In this document: piece after piece, positions 48,008 to 60,156 of the stretch
How the letters are laid out: each line of letters opens with the position of its first letter
Position numbering within the stretch: position 1 is the stretch's first letter
NCBI GenBank assembly: GCA_036250225.1
Contig: JAPZLL010000068.1
Span: 62,001 to 126,000, forward strand
Length of the DNA: 64,000 nucleotides
Reading direction: 5' to 3'
From: Cercophora sp. LCS_1
Lineage: Eukaryota > Ascomycota > Sordariomycetes > Sordariales > Lasiosphaeriaceae
Notes under the pieces: model-generated
The model's input: the letters and a program-made list of their open reading frames with translations, nothing else
Databases searched by the model: none
What the model was told of the DNA's origin: nothing
Translations under genes and position numbers: made by a program

Positions 48008-49363
48008 ATTCTCGTCCTTGTCCTCTCAAGATTTTAGACGCACGGGCTTGTTTTTATCTTTGTGAGGAAAAAGAAATACCCCTACGGCTGGATATACCCC
48101 TGGCGTAAAATACCCTGGTGCTTCTGCATTTGTTCGGTTGCCCGTTCTCGCAGTTTTCTTACAGTCTGCGGTTCTGTTCTTATCGTTTTCTTTTGGACCA
48201 CGGGTAACGAAATACCACCATTGGCACGACACATGGACGGAGTTCGTCACACGGTCTTTTCTCTCCCCAATGACGCCCGCTCGTTTTCCTTTTCAGCCGC
48301 TCTACGAACGACGATGTGAACTCTGGCAGCCACAACACGAAATGGAAAGAAGAACACGAAGGTTTTTGATTTGATTCATTTGTTTCCTACATACCCGGCA
48401 CGAGGATACGGCGGCCACAAAAAAACCCAATGCTTTACTATATACCCAAGCATACGAAGGAGGCGGTCGAATGTCATTGCAAGCCGCTCGCGTGGAGGAT
48501 TGGGGATGGGGCGCTGCTTGCAATACCTCTCTGCCAAGTTCGTGGAATGGCGTTGCTTTACTCGATTTTCTATGCTGTTGTGTTGATCTCACGGTTTGTC
48601 TCCCCGTTTAGTTCGCGCTAGCCTGGCTCGAGGCTGCCGAACAGTTGGAAGATTGTGACCGCTACGGAAATGAATTGGTCACTTGTTATTTTTCCTTTGA
48701 ACGGCGGGGTTTGTGGTGGTTTTCTTGGTGATGGATCTCTCTGGTTTTGTTTTTCATCTTTGTGGATGGTGGAGGACTAGCGATGTCGGTGGGAGGCGGG
48801 TTCGTTGGACGTGCCTGCGGCTGTTTGGCACAAGTTGGCGCGCCACCAACTCGAAAAGGGGCATTAGAGGAGCTGGTGAACATGTGTTGTGTATGGATAG
48901 GGACCATAGTTTGGAAGGGAAGCAAATGATACCCGGTGAGCGTGTCTTGACCAATTCGTTCCATCTCCCCGGTGTTTTGGTTTTATGTGAATGTGGAACA
49001 AGCCTCATCAACGGCGAGTAACGTGTTGACAGTTTCAACGGTGGCGGCTTGATTTCACATCGTTTCGCTATGCAAGTGCTGCTAAAGAAACGACCGCCTG
49101 GGTATCAGTCCGTCCCTCAATTTCCGTTTCCGTAGTTCCGCTGCCTGACAGGAAACGAAAAACGTCGCTGTGTTGTAACGCTACCAAGGGTGTTCGTTAT
49201 CCCTTTTTCTCTTGGGAAGCACCCAGCCGACAAACGCCAGAAGCCCCTTGATATCCCACAACAAAGTCAAACACAAAAACTATTTTGACATATCTATAAA
49301 CCCCAGAGTTTTTAGAGAAATCCCCTCTCAATTCACCCTCGGCCAGGGGAATACGGGTGGTTT
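48008..49363. other. convergent intergenic region
   Basis: 1.36 kb between the 3' ends of the KH gene and the GCP2 gene; holds both 3' untranslated regions. T-rich tracts are frequent. No gene supported. Confidence 0.5.
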
Positions 49364-52353
49364 CTAGGCGTCCTCGTCGTTCCTCAGACCGGCGTACTCG
49401 GTGCCCTGGTTCGCCGTGCTCAGTCTCGCGCAAAGGCTGAGCAAGACGACCGTCTCGGTGGCGGCGTAATGGTTCAGAGCGTCGAGCAAGATCTGGAGGT
49501 GGCGACTGAAGTTGCTCTCCCACTTTTTGATGACGTCGAACAGCTCCACCACGCGGGCGTCCGTGTCCTTTTCGTTGTCCTTTTCCCTGCCCGGCGCGTT
49601 GGTACCCAGTTCCCCCTGGTTTGCCTTTTGCGAGCGGATAGTCTGAAAAATGTGCCACTGTTCATCCGTCATGTTTGGTGGTTTGGTCGTGCCTGAGAGG
49701 TCGGGATCAGCCTTTTCAAGCTCCCGCGACAGCCAATTCGTGTAGGTGGCGAAAATGGTGCATGTTTGCATGAGCTTGGAGTGGATCTGTAGACCAGGTT
49801 AGTTGAGATGGTGCTATGTGAAAGAATAGAGGGGCTGCAAAAACGTACCCGTAAGAGTTTGCTGTTGGTCAGCATGCACTCTTTCAGACAGGTGTCGAGG
49901 AAGTCAACGTGGTCCTGCATGAGTTCGTCCACCGTACGGGTCAGGCCCTTTGCATTGACTTTCGTTGTGGTGTTCGAAACGCCAGGGATGGCAGGGTTGC
50001 CGTCCTGGCCAGCTTCCTTCTCGCGGAGACGCGCCATTAGGCTTTGCCAGTTTGGTTCTATTACTTCAGCCGTGCAGAAGTAGAGAAGTTGTTGGACAAA
50101 GACCAACATGCGAGCGCGCAACGTCCAAACACGACGCTTCCAGATCTCCAGGTTTCGAGTGGAGGACTTGTGCGCCCAAACAAAGCCTCGGGTGTGTGTC
50201 TGCCATGTGGTAGATAGCTGCGATTCGAGATGTCGCAATGACAGCAGGTAGCGGAACAATGCCTGGTAACGCCACACTGTTTTGCGGCTTACCACCAGCG
50301 AGACGGGGAACGGGACGGCGTAATCAAGTTGCAACGAAGTGAAGCCAATGGCGTTTTTGTCGCTGTCGACGGGTTGATTGGACGCAAGCGGTTGGAGCGT
50401 CTCACCTTGCTCTATCCCGGTGATATTGACAACGCGCTGTAGCGACTTGGTCAGAGTGATCTCGTTCATCTCAACCTTGACGTCCTCTTTGAACGGGTCG
50501 AGCGAGACGATGCTGCCGGGCTGCCGGAGGACTAGGTCGAGCAGAGACTGCAACTTTCCGGTATTGACAGACTTGACCGGCTTTCGCAGCTCTGACGAGC
50601 CAAGCTCAAGGAAATAGGAGAAATAATCAGACGGGTCGAGGAAAAAATAATGCTTCAGCGAACGGAGTCTGGCTGGTAGCGCATGTGTCGTGAGAAGCAG
50701 CTGCATCAGCGACTCGTTCGCATGGGCGTATGCATTGTTGACGTTGTCAAGGAACCGGTTGTCGTCGAACGACGTAGGTACATCCTTCACCTGGAGGCTG
50801 ACATCGACCCCGCCACATTCCCGCACGACGTTGAGATACTTGCCTGCCAGCAAGACCTTGTCCTTAACGCCTTCGAGCTGCGGGGGAATGTCGTGATCTC
50901 GGATTGTGTATCGCCGCTCCCAGTATTCGTCGGTGTAGTCTTGCTCCAACCGCTCTCGTCGAATACTTCGCTGCTCTTTGATTAAAAATTCGGAATGAGG
51001 GTCGTTGATAGCTCCGTGGTGCAGCCACTCATTCAACATGGTCATATAGGGACGACTTGCGTCCCTCAGCAGAGACGTCAGCAGCTGCTTCGCAGCCGGG
51101 TCGCCTGACATAGACTCCAGCCTCTTGGTGATCAACCCTAGCACAACTCCTCCCTTACAAATCTTTTTTCCTGTCATATTCCCTGGCACAAGGTCGCCGC
51201 CTTCCCTGAGTTGTTCCAGAATATGGTCGAAATCATCGGCACTATCGCTCGACTCGTCCGTCTCGTCATCTAGGAGCGCGTTCCGTTTCAGTAACTCATG
51301 AGCCAGGGCGTAAAGCTGATGAAGCATGTGACTGGTTGGAATAATATGGACATTAAGAACATGTAGTGTAAAAGAGTCATTGGTTAGAAACTGAGTTTCC
51401 AGCTGCGCAACCATGACAAGATATTCGTGAAGCAGTTGGCGAATGGCCGCGCACAAGGCGTGGTTGACAGAACCAAACTCATCGCGACTCTGGACGTCGA
51501 CAAACGTCTCGAGGGCCGAGTAGTGGGTAGCCATGCGCAACATTGACCGCGTGAGGTCCTCCAAGCTTGGATCGAGGCCGGGCAGGATCCGCCACGTCGG
51601 ACCCGAGAGCCGGTCCCGCTCTTCATAGGGATTGTACCCTTTCGCGAAACGGATATATTGTCCCTCAAAGCCCATGAACACAAAGAGCAGATCCTCCAGT
51701 ATCACTGCCTCCTGGGCCTCAAGGGAGAGCTCGTGGAGAGGCTTAGGCTGAAGCGGGGCCGGCGCCGAAGACGCCAAAGGAGGAATTGACACCCGAGTAG
51801 CCAAAGGAGCTGTCGAATGCGGCAACAGCGACACCTCTGGCTCCCATGGCGGCGCAACCTTCTCGGTCTCTGCCGGGCGTGGAGCTTCACGCGCCCTGGA
51901 TTCGGTAGCTCGTGGTTTTGTCCCGTCGGACGCTCTGCTTCGTTCTTCGGGGGCCGCACGTCGAACGGGACTCCTCGTCCTGGCCACAAGCGTCTCTCTT
52001 GTCGTCACCTGCACCTTCTCAGTGCGGCGCTCGTCAACAGTCCTACTAGTCGGCCGTGGGTTTCCTGACGCCGATCTTTTGTGCGACGTAGAGCCCGTCG
52101 GTGCCCCGCCATAGCTTGTAAATGGTGATTGCCCCGGCGCTCCCGACGATGCGCCCTGTCTTCGGGGGTCCCTTTCGCCTCTGGAGTCGCTCCTGGATTC
52201 AAGCCGCGGATCAGGCCTCTCGGTTCTCTCGCTTCTTCGATTGGTGTTGTCTGTGGCTGACATGCGGGAACGCGCCACTCCAGACGCCCTCTCAGCGCCG
52301 GCTGCGCTTCTCGAATCGGCAAGCATCGACGGGGGCCTAGTGTTTAAAGACAT
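49364..52353 (-). CDS. SPC97: gamma-tubulin complex component 2
   Basis: Exons 49849..52353 and 49364..49786 (complement) give 975 aa. GCP2 forms, with GCP3 and gamma-tubulin, the small complex that nucleates microtubules at spindle pole bodies. Residues 1-200 are Arg/Ser/Pro-rich. The first conserved block starts EDLLFVFMGFEGQYIRF (near 221). The GCP2-typical EWLHHGAINDPHSEFLIKE and DYTDEYWERRYTIR follow, then HYFFLDPSDYFSYFLELG and the gamma-tubulin-binding C-terminal region with LDYAVPFPVSLVVS, RYQALFRYLL and DHVDFLDTCLKECML. The intron splits the last helices from the domain. The ATG at 52353 is preferred; the open frame above it starts with TTG. Confidence 0.93.
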
Positions 52354-52879
52354 CTTCCCGTCTACATGCGGTAGCAATGGTGACGTTTGGCTGGACCATT
52401 TGTCGCGCTGGCGCTGTCTCGCGGGTGTAAATGCTAACCACAGTGGGGTTGTCGCTTCGTGCATGCCCACTGAATGCTCGACCAAATCGCGTTTCGGTTG
52501 TAACGCGCGCCGCTACATTGGAGTGACCCGCGACCAGATAGGGTTTAGCGCCTCCGTTGGCAGGGTGCCGCCAAGACAGGGCTTGTCCCGGCAGGCAAGG
52601 AGAACAGGGGCGCGGCTGACAAGGCGGGAAGGTGGAGAGCTTCGTAGACCTGCTTGTGCCTGGAGCTTCCATCGCCAGCCGCCAGTTCGGGCAATACTTC
52701 CCAAGCTCTCGTCGCAAACACTACAACTCATCGAAACGACGGTACCGCTTGCAAGTAGCTCAGGGAACCCAGTTTTGAGCTCCGCACCCCCTAATTACAG
52801 CTTTGATCATTCAAAACAGTCGGCAACCGCCCTCACACCAACCCTCTAAACCGTCGTCCTCTTCCCAAACACCGCCAAG
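52354..52879. promoter_or_regulatory. divergent promoter region, GCP2 / proteasome alpha5
   Basis: 526 bp separate the two start codons. No distinct promoter element stands out and no other gene is supported. I do not see a GGTGGCAAA-type proteasome element. Confidence 0.4.
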
Positions 52880-53807
52880 ATGTTTATGGCAAGATCAGAA
52901 TACGGTACGTCTAGGAAATAGTCTTTGAGAGTCCGCGCACTAACATCTCTGTCTTACCAGACCGGGGCATCAAGTAAGCTTGCCTTTCTATCCATGTCCA
53001 TCCTTTCCCCCCAGGTCCCGGGCCATCAACAAACCATGCTAATCATCGCGCAGCACCTTCTCGCCAGAAGGCCGCCTCTTCCAGGTCGAGTACTCCCTCG
53101 AAGCCATCAAACTCGGCTCCACCGCCATTGGCGTTGCCACATCCGAAGGCGTGATCCTCGGCGTCGAGAAGCGCGTGACGTCGACTCTCCTCGAGACATC
53201 TTCGGTTGAGAAGATTGTCGAAATCGACAGACATATCGGATGTGCCATGTCAGGTCTGCAAGCCGATGCGCGCTCCATGGTTGAGCACGCGCGCGTCGAG
53301 TGCCAATCCCACGCCTTCAACTACAACGAGAAGCTACGCGTTGAGTCCTGCACACAGGCGATCTGCGATTTGGCGTTGCGCTTTGGCGAGTCTGCCGATG
53401 GCGAGGAGAGCATCATGAGCCGACCGTTCGGCGTGGCTCTTCTCATCGCCGGGTACGACGAGGACGGCCCGTCTCTCTATCATGCCGAGCCGTCGGGCAC
53501 CTTCTATCGCTACGACGCCAAGGCCATCGGAAGTGGCAGCGAGGGCGCGCAGGCGGAGCTGCAGAATGAGTATCACAAGGTGCGTACTTTTTTTCGGTGT
53601 GACTGAATCCGCAGTTCTGACGTGGACATCTAGTCTCTCACCATCGAAGACGCCGAGACACTTGTACTCAAGACACTCAAGCAGGTGATGGAGGAGAAGC
53701 TCGATTCCAAGAATGTGCAGTTGGCGAGCGTCACCAAAGACCGCGGCTTCAGAATATATACGGATGAAGAGATGGCCGCCGTTGTTGAGAGGCTCCCTGC
53801 AAACTAG
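52880..53807 (+). CDS. PUP2: 20S proteasome subunit alpha type 5
   Basis: Exons 52880..52904, 52961..52973, 53054..53579 and 53634..53807 give 245 aa. Alpha5 is a non-catalytic subunit of the outer ring of the 20S core particle. The proteasome alpha signature is assembled from three exons: YDRGINTFSPEGRLFQVEY. Also seen: the alpha-type GSTAIGVATSEGVILGVEKR, IVEIDRHIGCAMSGLQADAR, RPFGVALLIAGYDEDGP, and the C-terminal IYTDEEMAAVVERLPAN. Exon 2 is only 13 nt and encodes little more than Arg-Gly-Ile. Length is as expected for the family. Confidence 0.96.
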
Positions 53808-54211
53808 GTCTTGCTTGGCGTATCGTGATGTGAGGATACTAGACACCAAGATAAAATAAGAGCATTGTGGTCATAAAGGTCCAGAGAGACACAATTATGT
53901 CCTGTGAACATAAACTCAAGCTCATGAGCCAAGTGGGCGATCAGCAGGGGCGAAGGTTCTTTGAGATGGCCAATGTTTCCGTCGGAGATCTCAGCAGTAA
54001 ACGAGTCCCTCGGGCACCAGACACTCTCAAGACCCTATTGATGAGGCAAACATGCTGGGACTTCATATGGACATGCGGGCAGCGGCCTGCCAGCAAGCCC
54101 CTTGGCCCAGTTGTCACTCTTGATGGCTTCTTCCACGTCAAAGACAACTAAAATAGCATTGAAACCTTTTGGGTACCTAATCATTCCACGAGCGAGGAAC
54201 AACAACACATT
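53808..54211. other. convergent intergenic region
   Basis: 404 bp between the 3' ends of the alpha5 gene and the Zn2Cys6 regulator. Nothing else supported. Confidence 0.5.
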
Positions 54212-57200
54212 TCAATCCGCAACCAACTCCAGCTTATCCATGTCCTGCTCAACGCTCATCAAACCCAACGCGTAGTGAGCCTGTTCGGTCCTCGCCAACA
54301 CAAGTTTATCCTGCGGCCCGTCTAAGTCCTGAATGCGCCTGTCCAATCTCCTCGGTTTCAGCCAAATCGACTCCGAGTACAGCGGGCCTAGGTCTGGTGG
54401 GCTTTCATACGGCGGTCCCCGACCTATCTGCGCCGCCTTGATCCACGCCGACTCGCACCCGTCCGCGATTTGCCTCGCCGATTGCCACCCCGTGAGTCTC
54501 GAAATGGCGTGCAGTCGCCTGACTAGCCAGTATCGCTGATCAAGCCGTTGGAACTGGATACACACAAGTCAATATACCGGCACGAACATCCTCGAGAGAG
54601 GGAGAGAGATGGGGCGAGACTCACCTGAACACCTGCTACAAACAGGGTGAAGCCACTTTCGATGCACGCCGCGCCAACCAACATACTGACTGCCTTTTGG
54701 TTGTTCAAGTCCTCACACAAGCCTGCAGATATCCTGGCGATCTCATAAGCCCACGGTGCCGTCTGGGCTGCGGCCATTCCTGCAGCGGCCATGGCAAATG
54801 GTGGCATGGACGGCTGGGACCTGTACAAGACGATGAGGCCCATGTAAAAGTTCATCCAAATGCCTGCGATGCTAAAGGTGCGGTACATCAGCGCCGGACC
54901 GAAGGGGGTCATCTCAGGCACAGTTGCGTGCTCCAAGCCCAAGGGAGCAAAGTCCGGGCCAAGGCTATTCCTAAAAACCTCAAAGGCCTGGCGGATCTCT
55001 TCCCACTCGCGAAGCGCTTCCTCTGTGATGGTGTCAAGGTCCATATCGTCCGCCGACTCGCGGGGCGGGGATGAATCACGCGGTGGGCTGAACCCCTCGG
55101 GTAGCACGAACCGCCCTGTTGTAGGCATGAGACCTGGAAACATGGGCGGAGTTTGCGGGCTCGCTGCCCCGGTTCCCGGCGGCCCCATGCTGGGTGGTGA
55201 TCCCATCCCGGGAGGCCTCATACCAGGCGGTCCTGTACCAGGCGGCCCCAAACCGGGTGGTGGCCCCGTGCCAGGAGGCCCTCCCGGGCTTGAAAACGGG
55301 GGTTGGCCCGGACCGGAGCGTGCTCGATTTGCCATAGCTTTGCGCTTACGAACTAGATCGCGAGAGGTAAAATGGGCAAGTCGCCCCAAGAGGAGCATCA
55401 AGTGATCAAAGGTGCCATAGCTGTGGACCATTAGCAACCCATCATCTTCCACGGCGAAACCAACTTACACGGCATCGATCCTTCCGAATGGTGCGCGGGG
55501 CACACACTGAGTCCAGTGTTCGAATTCCATGCTGCCCAGGCGTCAATACCCGCATCGCGTACGTGGCTAGCTTTCACTTACAACGGACGAGTCCCGCCGA
55601 GAAAACTCTGGTATATGTCCATCTTGCAGAACCACCAGTATAAATCGCTGAGGCTTTCGTATGTTTCGATGTCACGCTCCGTGTACCTTCGCGCCTGTTT
55701 CTCTGGCGAGCCGTTTAAAACATGACCAGACTCCCCGTAGTTTACCGCCTGCCCGGTAAGTTGAGATATCAAACCAAGGTCGATATCATCCAAACCAGCC
55801 TCCATCCCCGAATGCAAAGAGAAACAGGAACCATCACATTGGTGTTTGCTTTGGGCCTCCATTTCCCTTTGCCTCTTCTCTCTCTTTAGGGCGAGTATCT
55901 CGCGTGTCATCTCCCGGAGCGGTAACTCTCTGATGATTGCCCGGGCTCCCCACATGTGCTTGCACCATTTTTCATGATCGGAGTTCCAAACCTCGTAAAA
56001 GCCTAGGAGGAGAGTTGCTGCCAATGTCGCTGGTTGTGTGCGTTTTGTGGGGCTCTGGTAATTCTTTGCAACCCTTCGAAGGCTCAGGTGATAGTGTTTC
56101 ATAGCCGCCGTTGGGGGGGTGCCTTGTACCTTGGCCATCTGAAGGCTTCCTAATGCGAGCATGGCTTGCATCAACGCCGGATGACTGAACGCGATGATGG
56201 GAAAAATGTCTGCGACAAAATCAGTGATTCCGCCACCAACGGCCTATAAGGGGCTTACATGTCCAGATATGACGCCTGGTCTTTGGAACGTGCCCGCCTT
56301 GGAATATGGGTGATGGATCAAACGGATGCCGTTCATACAGAGACATACTGGGCCCTGTCATATTCACAAAGTACCAAAAAACGGCTGCTGTATGCGGATC
56401 GTTCAGGGGCGAGTTCGCTGACGATGGCATGTAGGTGTCCAGTATGTTGCATGCGTTTACAGCTGTGAAGCTCCTCAACCGGACGCCCTGAAGGTCCAGC
56501 GAACTCTCAATGCGACGCGCAACTTGAACTCCGAGGTCGTTGGATTCCAGATGCGCCAATGATGTGTCGGGAATTGGCTCATCTTCCGAGTCTGCCATGG
56601 AAGCTTCGTCATCAGATTGCCAGTACCCTTGTTCTGAGGTTGGGCTTCCCAGCGAACCAGGTCCGCCGACCATGCGATCGGCCACCCCAGAGAGCTCTTC
56701 CTCGGACATGGATCCACGATACCTCGTAGAACGCGCCGGTGGCGAATTTGGCCCAACTGGTTGGCCAGGATCGAAACCTTGAGGGCTCGGGGTAATATTA
56801 TAAAAATCCGAAAATCCTGTTTGGGGCGTTTGCGCTGGATGTTGAAGAGCATCGGGGACCATCAGGGGAGGAGTAGGCAAGGTGTGTTGAGGGCTGTACA
56901 GGCTTGGACTCATAGCATGATGCCCAGGTAAGGGCGCAGCCACTGATACTGATCCCGGGTAAGGGTGTCCGAACTGCAGTGGAAGATTGCCCGTGAAGTC
57001 TACCGAAGGCGGCTTCGGCGCGATCATGGCCAGTGGCCCCTGGGCCGCCGAGACGGACTTCGCCGCTTGCGATGCGGCGAGTTGGGCGTTGACGAGCGCA
57101 TCTTGGGCTTGCTGGTGGTAGTAGGCTGGAGGGAAAATAGGGCCTTGGGGAAACGACCCGAGGGGCTCCTTGAAGGTTAGCCTTTGGTTGTATCCCTCGC

Positions 57201-57473
57201 ACTGTCGCTTGGATTTGATGCAGTTGTTGCAGGTAGGCTTGCCCTCGTCGCACTTGATGCGGCGTTTCCGACAAGCTTCAAAGCAGTTAGCGCGTCTAAA
57301 GAGCACTTGCGCAGAGAGTGGCGTGACCTACTGAGACAGCCAGTCTTTGTTCGCTTCCTTACTGTGGGCTTTCGCGGCTGTGAGCCACTGGGGCCGCTGG
57401 GGATGGGCGGTGGTGAGACTGACCCCTCGTCGTGGGGGATGTTGCCATCGGAGACAAGTCCGGCAGGATCCAT
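54212..57473 (-). CDS. Zn2Cys6 fungal transcription factor
   Basis: Exons 57332..57473, 56259..57275, 55582..56209, 55469..55531, 54625..55420 and 54212..54553 (complement) give 995 aa. Binuclear zinc cluster factors bind DNA in the nucleus, often as dimers at CGG triplets. The cluster is complete at C46, C49, C56, C63, C66 and C73, with the first intron inside it, after GCLT's first base, using an AAG acceptor. Then come a Pro/Gln-rich region, an acidic stretch (SDDEASMADSEDEP), and a region similar in layout to the fungal-specific domain (NACNILDTYMPSSANSPLND, IFPIIAFSHPALMQAMLALG). A run of Gly-Pro-Pro-like units occupies about 650-707. The C-terminal part has hydrophobic helices (CIESGFTLFVAGVQ). 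Targets are unknown. Confidence 0.87.
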
Positions 57474-60156
57474 GACTGTGGCTCGCTCCGGCAGGTCGGA
57501 GATATTGCACTTGATAGTCGGAGTGAAGACCGGGGCCGCTTCCCGTTGAGGCTCGTCAAGCGGTCTGGACCGCTTACATGATCACATCCGCCTTTTCGGG
57601 AACACGGCGCGACGAAGTTTGACAGGTTGTGAGAGTGCTGGTATCTCAGCGATTTATCTTGACCCGAGACAGGGGGCGACAGGCCGAGATGATGTTGGCT
57701 TTCCTGACGGTTGCACGTTTAACAAGCTTAGGAGGACGAGGGCGAGGATCTTGTCGTATATAGGTAATGCGTTCCGTGGAAGGGGGCAGGAGTGGTGCCG
57801 GTGGAACCAGGTCGTTGAGCTGTGCGAGAGGGCGGGTACCTTATGATAGGCGAGGGGCTTGTCTTGTGTGTATTCTTGGCCCAGATTGCAAGCCTAGGAC
57901 TCCTTGCCTTGCGGATGGATGCAACCTGCAACTGTAACCTGCAGCAACATGCAGCGGGCACCACGACGCTAGTCCAAGGCCATGGTCCGCCACAGAGCCG
58001 AGGGGGACGGGGGACGGGGAATGGGCGCCGCGCGCGACGGAGCACGCGAAAGTCTACTACCACCGACACGGCCTTTCCACACACGACCGAGTCGAGAATC
58101 GCGGGCGACGGAGACCCTCGGAGCAGAGTACGGAAGCACGTTGCCAAGCTCGCGTCTCTCAATGATCGGGTTGGTTGGCGATAGACTTGCGCATCTGGAT
58201 ACACCTGAACAGTAGAAGAGGCTTGGACCTGCCTGGGTGTTGGGACTGGTGTTGGTGTTGGTGTTGGTGCTGAAGGATTTCCCGCCTTTCAGGGGTGGCC
58301 CGATTACAGGTGAGGTGGGTGGTGCCACAGCATGCACATGGAGAGCTGGGGTGCTACGGGGTATGGTAGCTTGTGTGGGTGGAAGCTTTTGGTGGACGCG
58401 CATAACCCCCCGTCTGCTTTCGAGCGCTGGGCTGAGGCGTGTGAGCTGGTGTGTAAGCACAGATTCCCCAAGATCCCCAAATGCCCAGCATGAGGGGACG
58501 GGACGGGAGATGGGAAACAAAGAGTGCACTGTTGCGGAGCGGCTTGACTCGTCTTCCAGGGGAACTCAGGGGCTTGCGCGGGCCACAGCGGGGTTAGCGG
58601 GGCCCTTCCTAAGCTGAATGCAACCCACACATCCGACGTCAGATCAGGGACAATGCACGGGCAATTGAAAGCTCTGAGATGGGAAAATGAATCTTTCCGA
58701 CTGTAGGGCACCACTCCCCGCAGGCCTAGAACAGCATGTTCCCTGGTATATTCACCCGGTAGAAATCCCTTGACATCAGGTTCTTCTTTTCGAAGGTGCT
58801 ACAGCACGAAGTACATACCTTCATCGAGGCGCAAGGCCGGAGACCAATGGCAGCGGGTAAGGCCGTCGCACAGACTGCCGGATCGTGAGCCGTGTGACAA
58901 CAAACAGGCGGGGTACTTTTCACCCATCGGAGGTCAATCTTATAAACCTTGAGGACGGGACATAATCACGAATATGGCTGCAAGGTTGACGTGGGTACCA
59001 TCACTAAGAAACACAGGCGTGTGTGCGATGTTAGGAAGGTATCACAATATGAAGATGCATAGTGTATGGTGCCCACCTATATAACTCGGAGGCTGGCAAA
59101 CACAGTACCTTTGGTGCGACCAGACTTGAGGCTTGATGGAATCGGATTGAACACAGGTACATCTTGATTGACAATAGGGCAAGACATAGAAGTATTTGGC
59201 TGGATGCACAGAGCTCCGACGCAAGTCGGCCGACCACCCGTTGTTTGCCACAAAAAGGGTCAAGCTTGCATCCCGAAGGGCACACAAGTCAAACACAAGC
59301 TCATCTAGTGACGTCTTACTAACCTGAAGCCTAGTGGGGACGGGTTGGCGAGGATTGAATATGGAGATTCGGAGAAGACGATAACTATTGGATAATTATA
59401 GAATTCAAGCTGCAGGGCAGTTTGGTCCTGCCAAGAATCAACCACATGAGCTCCAACCGGACTCCCTGAAGCGCTCCCCAGAAGAAAACATCAACAGGGT
59501 CAAACTTTGGGGCTGCCGAGACGCGGCACTCATCACAAAAACGCGACGCGTCTTGAATCAACATCGATACGTGCGTAAGGCAGCCAGCCTATCCTTGCCA
59601 TCCCAGATAACAATTCGAGCGGCCGGCTTCGTCACCCTGTAGGCCGCCGCCCCATACACTTCGAATTCCAGCCCTTCGAACCGCTCATCAGAGGTCCCCA
59701 GGAACGGTAGGGAGGGTGACAGGCGAGGCGCCCTGCAATGAAAGCTTGTGCTGCAGAGAGAAGCAGACCTACGACTGAAGAACAGACGGGAGTTGGGATA
59801 AGATCCTGCCGAGATACATACTCTGCAGACACAAGATCAAAGTGGAGGCTACCTTGGTGGCAGGGCCGACTGACACCATTGATAACGGCGACGGGAACCC
59901 CGCCCCGATCGATGATCTGGCACCGTCGCAGCTCCGCTGCCAAGCCACGCTGTGATCGGCCGCCCCGACCCCGCATTGTTCCGGAGGAACAGAGGGACCC
60001 GCTGACAGGGAACCTCCAACCGCTGACATTGCCCCACTAAAATTTTTCTTCCCGACGTTCTGAGCTTCGCTGAGCTCCCTGTTTTGACGGCCTTGTGAAC
60101 TGGTTGCACCAAAACCGTCCTTTCTAGAGAGTTTTTTCTGCCCAAACTACGCGATC
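57474..60156. other. large divergent intergenic region
   Basis: 2.7 kb between the transcription factor and RRP8 starts. A GGTGTT microsatellite is present. No gene supported; open frames are short and unbiased. Confidence 0.45.
58248..58269 (+). repeat. GGTGTT microsatellite
   Basis: Three and a half perfect GGTGTT units upstream of the transcription factor gene. Could be polymorphic in length between strains. Confidence 0.8.
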
